Shown one piece after another: positions 7,697 to 9,771 of a stretch of 9,771 nucleotides of DNA (positions within the stretch are counted from its first letter, which is position 1; each line of letters begins with the position of its first letter). The position numbers were made by a program, and so were the translations under genes. The notes under the pieces are model-generated. The model did not search any database. It had not been told where the DNA came from and was given only the letters and a program-made list of their open reading frames with translations. The DNA comes from Desulfocapsa sulfexigens (GTDB lineage Bacteria; Desulfobacterota; Desulfobulbia; Desulfobulbales; Desulfocapsaceae): assembly GCA_015661935.1 (NCBI GenBank), contig DQVD01000384.1, forward strand, positions 1 through 9,771, in the 5' to 3' direction.

Positions 7697-8493
7697 CTAT
7701 TCTTACTCAGTTTGTACTTATCCTTGTACCCCCTGGGGGTTATCATATAGCCGTTCCATGAAAATGTTGTCGAATTTCCTATGATAACAGTTGATTGCAT
7801 ATTGATTTCTTCTTCAAGCATTTTTTCAAGACTGGTTAGCCTGATCACTTCATTGTCTCTGCTTGCTCCAGTCACAATACCGACGGGTGTTTCTTTGTCA
7901 CGATGGGAAAGGAGTATTTTTCGTGCTTCAACAATATGTTCGGTTCGTTTTTTTGATTTAGGATTATAAAGAGCAATAACAAAATCAGCACTTGCTGCAG
8001 CCTCAAGTCGTTTTGTGATAAGGTCCCACGGAGTAAGTAAGTCTGAAAGACTGATTGCAGCAAAATCGTGCATAAGAGGAGCGCCTAAACGGGCGGCACA
8101 GCCATTTACTGCGGCAATGCCAGGGATCACATCAATTTTCACCTTACTATCACGCTTTGCAGCGATCTCAAGAATGAGCCCTGCCATGGCATATATACCA
8201 GGATCCCCTCCCGATACCAGCACCACATGTTTACCATTTTCAGCAAGATCAAACGATTTTTTGCAGCGATCCACTTCCTGCATCATAGCGGATGTTATAA
8301 CCTCTTTTCCTGCAAGAAGTTCAGGAATCAGATCAAGATAAGTGGCATAACCAATAATAACATCTGCAGCAGCAAGTGCATCCACTGCCTGCGGGGTCAT
8401 ATTTTCTACACTGCCAATCCCTGTTCCCACTACAGAAATCAGGCCACAAGACGGATCTGTTTCGTGGCGACTGCTGCTGTTACGTCTTTCCAT
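7693..8493 (-). CDS. cbiH: Cobalt-precorrin-3B C17-methyltransferase CbiH (CobJ family)
   Basis: S-adenosylmethionine-dependent enzyme that methylates C17 and contracts the macrocycle to the corrin ring with a delta-lactone. Its product is the substrate of CbiG, encoded just upstream. The 266 residues fit the tetrapyrrole methylase fold: VVGTGIGSVENMTPQA (21-36), VSGGDPGIYAMAG (93-105, the SAM-binding loop), IPGIAAVNGCAARLGAP (123-139), SLSDLLTPW (148-156), ALYNPKSKKR (174-183), VGIVTGASR (204-212), STVIIGNS (234-241) and the terminal TPRGYKDKY (252-260). The ATG at 8493 gives about 16 extra polar residues before the fold and overlaps cbiG by 55 nt. It is supported by a strong AAGGA seven bases upstream, and no ATG, GTG or TTG start lies between it and the first beta strand. 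Its TGA overlaps the cobC ATG. Confidence 0.96.
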   Translation of the reverse strand: MERRNSSSRHETDPSCGLISVVGTGIGSVENMTPQAVDALAAADVIIGYATYLDLIPELLAGKEVITSAMMQEVDRCKKSFDLAENGKHVVLVSGGDPGIYAMAGLILEIAAKRDSKVKIDVIPGIAAVNGCAARLGAPLMHDFAAISLSDLLTPWDLITKRLEAAASADFVIALYNPKSKKRTEHIVEARKILLSHRDKETPVGIVTGASRDNEVIRLTSLEKMLEEEINMQSTVIIGNSTTFSWNGYMITPRGYKDKYKLSKNR

Positions 8494-9434
8494 TTTCTTT
8501 TCCTTACAATAAGTGTACCGGAACCAGGTATCGTTTCTGCTGCTAAAATGGCGGCTGGTTCGGCAACACCTTTCGCCCCGGTGGCCTTAAAAACCATAGC
8601 CGAGTGAGAAACATTCTCAACACTGTTTAGTTGGTCTTTGGTATAAAATTTAATTTCTGCTTTTGTAACAGTTGCAAAATCAAGCATCCCCTGCTCATCC
8701 TGTTTTAAATCGATTGAAGCAAAGGAACTGATTGATTTAAGATTAAGGCTGTTATCAGCAAAGAGCTCACTGACAGCAGTAATGAAATCTTCACTTCGTG
8801 TCCCTCGGTTACACCCAAGCCCTACTGTCAACGCACAGGGACGAAGAATCAGCGCGTCAGTTTCTGAAAAAATATGATCTGAAATAATAAGATCCGCTAA
8901 TGCTGCTTTATGGACAAGTTTGAAATCCACAGGTAAACTTTCAAAATCATACTCTGAATAGATTTGAAGACTTCCATGATTAATAAGTTTTGCAGATTTC
9001 TCAATAAGCTTTTTAGAATCTTCAACAACTAAAGAATTCTTTGCTGCAAAAAGATCAAGGGCAGTGTGTCCGGTCACATCAGAGGCTGTGGTAATAACCG
9101 GTTGTGCATCAAGAATAGTCGCGACCTCTTTTGCAAGTTTATTTCCTCCTCCCAAGTGTCCCGAGAGAAGACTGATAACAAACTGTCCCTTTTCATCAAG
9201 CACCAGCACGCAGGGATCTTTTGTTTTATCGACACAGAGTGGGGCAAGAGCCCTGACTACAATACCGGTGGCCATTATACAAATTACAGCGTCAATCTCC
9301 TGCTTCCAGGAATCAGCAATTTTAGCAAAAACAGGCAAGTCTCTTTTATCTACAAAACTATCAGATAACTGAGCATTAATATTTTCAGCTAGAGTTTTAC
9401 CACCTTGGGTAATTGCAATAATCACAGTTTTCAT
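8439..9434 (-). CDS. cbiG: Cobalt-precorrin 5A hydrolase CbiG
   Basis: CbiG opens the delta-lactone of cobalt-precorrin-5A and releases the two-carbon fragment as acetaldehyde; it marks the anaerobic route. The 331 residues are full length. The N-terminal part has MKTVIIAITQGGKTLA (1-16), CIMATGIVVRALAPL (52-66), KDPCVLVLDEKGQFVISLLS (72-91) and GHLGGGNKLA (92-101); after a middle domain come LRPCALTVGLGCNRGT (197-212) and the C-terminal KATGAKGVAEPAAILAA (283-299) with KWKDVTAAVA (314-323). It is the first gene of the leftward set. The ATG at 9434 lacks a clear Shine-Dalgarno, but the start matches the family's first strand and no better one lies upstream. The last 55 nt are shared with cbiH in another frame. 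Confidence 0.96.
   Translation of the reverse strand: MKTVIIAITQGGKTLAENINAQLSDSFVDKRDLPVFAKIADSWKQEIDAVICIMATGIVVRALAPLCVDKTKDPCVLVLDEKGQFVISLLSGHLGGGNKLAKEVATILDAQPVITTASDVTGHTALDLFAAKNSLVVEDSKKLIEKSAKLINHGSLQIYSEYDFESLPVDFKLVHKAALADLIISDHIFSETDALILRPCALTVGLGCNRGTRSEDFITAVSELFADNSLNLKSISSFASIDLKQDEQGMLDFATVTKAEIKFYTKDQLNSVENVSHSAMVFKATGAKGVAEPAAILAAETIPGSGTLIVRKRKWKDVTAAVATKQIRLVA
8501..8505 (-). promoter_or_regulatory. Ribosome binding site of cbiH inside cbiG
   Basis: The minus strand reads AAGGA here, followed by seven bases (AAAGAAA) and the cbiH ATG at 8493. It is the best Shine-Dalgarno match seen in the operon and lies within the cbiG coding sequence. It supports the long-overlap start of cbiH and suggests independent internal initiation rather than simple stop/restart coupling. 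Confidence 0.75.
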
Positions 9435-9460
9435 GATGTGTTGTTCAGATTATTTAGTGT

Positions 9461-9488
9461 CTTATGGAACAATTTCCTGTTTTTTCAA
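9461..9488 (-). promoter_or_regulatory. Candidate sigma70-type promoter for the cob operon
   Basis: The minus strand shows TTGAAA (9483-9488; 5 of 6 matches to the -35 consensus), a 16-base spacer and CATAAG (9461-9466; 4 of 6 to the -10 consensus), about 27 bases before the cbiG ATG. That would leave a leader of roughly 20 nt, too short for a riboswitch. The match is modest and the region is AT-rich, so this is a tentative call. Confidence 0.3.
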
Positions 9489-9582
9489 AGAAATTTTCTG
9501 ATAAACCACTTACCCAGGGAACTGCCTTTCTTCCTGAACAGGGGGCACTGCTAACACTGCAGAGAGATAGAACGAGCGTCGG

Positions 9583-9615
9583 GCGTTGTGCAGAGACTGC
9601 AAAAGCAGGCAACGC
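9583..9615. repeat. Nested inverted repeat in the intergenic region
   Basis: GCGTTG (9583-9588) pairs with CAACGC (9610-9615). Inside, two alternative hairpins are possible: TGCAG-AGA-CTGCA (9589-9601) or CTGC-AAAA-GCAG (9597-9608). On the plus strand it is followed by AAATTTTT, loosely like an attenuator or terminator reading right; on the minus strand no U-run follows. It may be a structured leader or a protein site, but function is not established. Confidence 0.4.
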
Positions 9616-9637
9616 AAATTTTTACCCTTGTGGTATC

Positions 9638-9657
9638 AAAATCACGACCATGATTTT
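9638..9657. promoter_or_regulatory. 20-bp palindrome, candidate operator
   Basis: AAAATCA and TGATTTT are exact inverted arms of 7 bp separated by CGACCA. The size and symmetry fit a dimeric repressor or activator site. It lies about 75 bases before the probable rightward start at 9734 and about 200 bases from cbiG, so it more likely serves the rightward gene. No regulator gene is in the window to match it with. Confidence 0.4.
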
Positions 9658-9733
9658 CAATGAAGATAAATATCTGCTATGTTACAAATACACTTGGTTA
9701 ATTATTCTTTTTTCACTACCCAAACAGGACATT

Positions 9734-9771
9734 ATGGCTAAGATACGAAGTACCCTGGATATGGTTATGGA
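9734..9771 (+). CDS. Start of a rightward gene, only 12 codons visible
   Basis: The plus strand has AGGA (9726-9729), four bases, then an ATG at 9734 reading MAKIRSTLDMVM to the window edge. From memory, this resembles the conserved start of uncharacterised deltaproteobacterial proteins that begin MAKI(K/R)STLD followed by a charged helix. That recollection cannot be tested here, and twelve residues are too few for a firm call. It is divergent from the cob operon, and no function can be given. Confidence 0.4.
   Translation, partial: MAKIRSTLDMVM

Larger units (their letters stand above)
9435..9733. other. Intergenic control region between cbiG and a rightward gene
   Basis: About 300 bases without a convincing gene. 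From left to right it holds a candidate leftward promoter, a pair of direct CACTGC repeats nine bases apart (9546-9551 and 9555-9560), a nested inverted repeat (9583-9615) and a 20-bp palindrome (9638-9657). The plus-strand frame from 9464 is open to the window edge, but it has no ribosome site, overlaps the candidate promoter and resembles nothing I know. I looked on both strands for the B12-box and the core of the cobalamin riboswitch and did not recognise them. Confidence 0.65.

Noticed and set aside
7729..7741. ACCCCC-T-GGGGGT palindrome near the end of cbiH.
   Set aside because: It encodes the conserved TPRGY motif of CbiH, so codon constraint explains it, and the one-base centre leaves little room for a hairpin loop.
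9464..9771. Plus-strand frame open from an ATG at 9464 to the window edge (102 codons).
   Set aside because: No ribosome site, start only 29 bases from cbiG and overlapping the candidate promoter, odd composition, no recognisable motif. It stays possible because it has no stop, but the start at 9734 in the same frame is better supported.

Overview
The window is almost entirely one leftward (minus-strand) cobalamin (vitamin B12) biosynthesis operon. In transcription order, right to left, it reads cbiG - cbiH - cobC - cobU - cobT - cobS - cobD/cbiP (fused) - cbiB - cbiA. The last gene runs off the left edge. Successive genes overlap or nearly touch: four or more junctions use an ATGA stop/start overlap, one overlaps by 55 nt, and the other gaps are 1 to 7 nt. 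This points to a single translationally coupled transcript. The enzymes belong to the anaerobic, early-cobalt pathway (CbiG, CbiH, glutamine-dependent CbiA and CbiP), so the host is probably an anaerobe. AT-rich codons, the CobD-CbiP fusion and a 12-residue start of a flanking gene that resembles a deltaproteobacterial family suggest a Desulfobacterota-type organism. That placement is an inference.

The genes cover three blocks of the pathway. (1) Corrin ring: CbiH (C17 methylation and ring contraction) and CbiG (delta-lactone opening). The other ring enzymes (cbiK/X, L, F, D, E, T, J, C) are not in this window. (2) Side chains and linker: CbiA and CbiP amidate the corrin acids, the CobD domain makes aminopropanol phosphate, and CbiB joins it to the corrin. 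(3) Nucleotide loop: CobU activates cobinamide, CobT makes alpha-ribazole phosphate, CobS joins the two, and CobC removes the phosphate.

The right end (about 9435-9733) is the only stretch of any length without a convincing gene. It separates cbiG from a probable rightward gene starting at 9734. It holds a candidate cbiG promoter, a 20-bp palindrome and a nested inverted repeat, but no recognisable cobalamin riboswitch. The items most worth a second look are the CobD-CbiP fusion next to cbiB, a perfect 11-bp hairpin inside the start of cobS, a variant CobT active-site signature, a three-cysteine cluster in CbiA, and the upstream control region.
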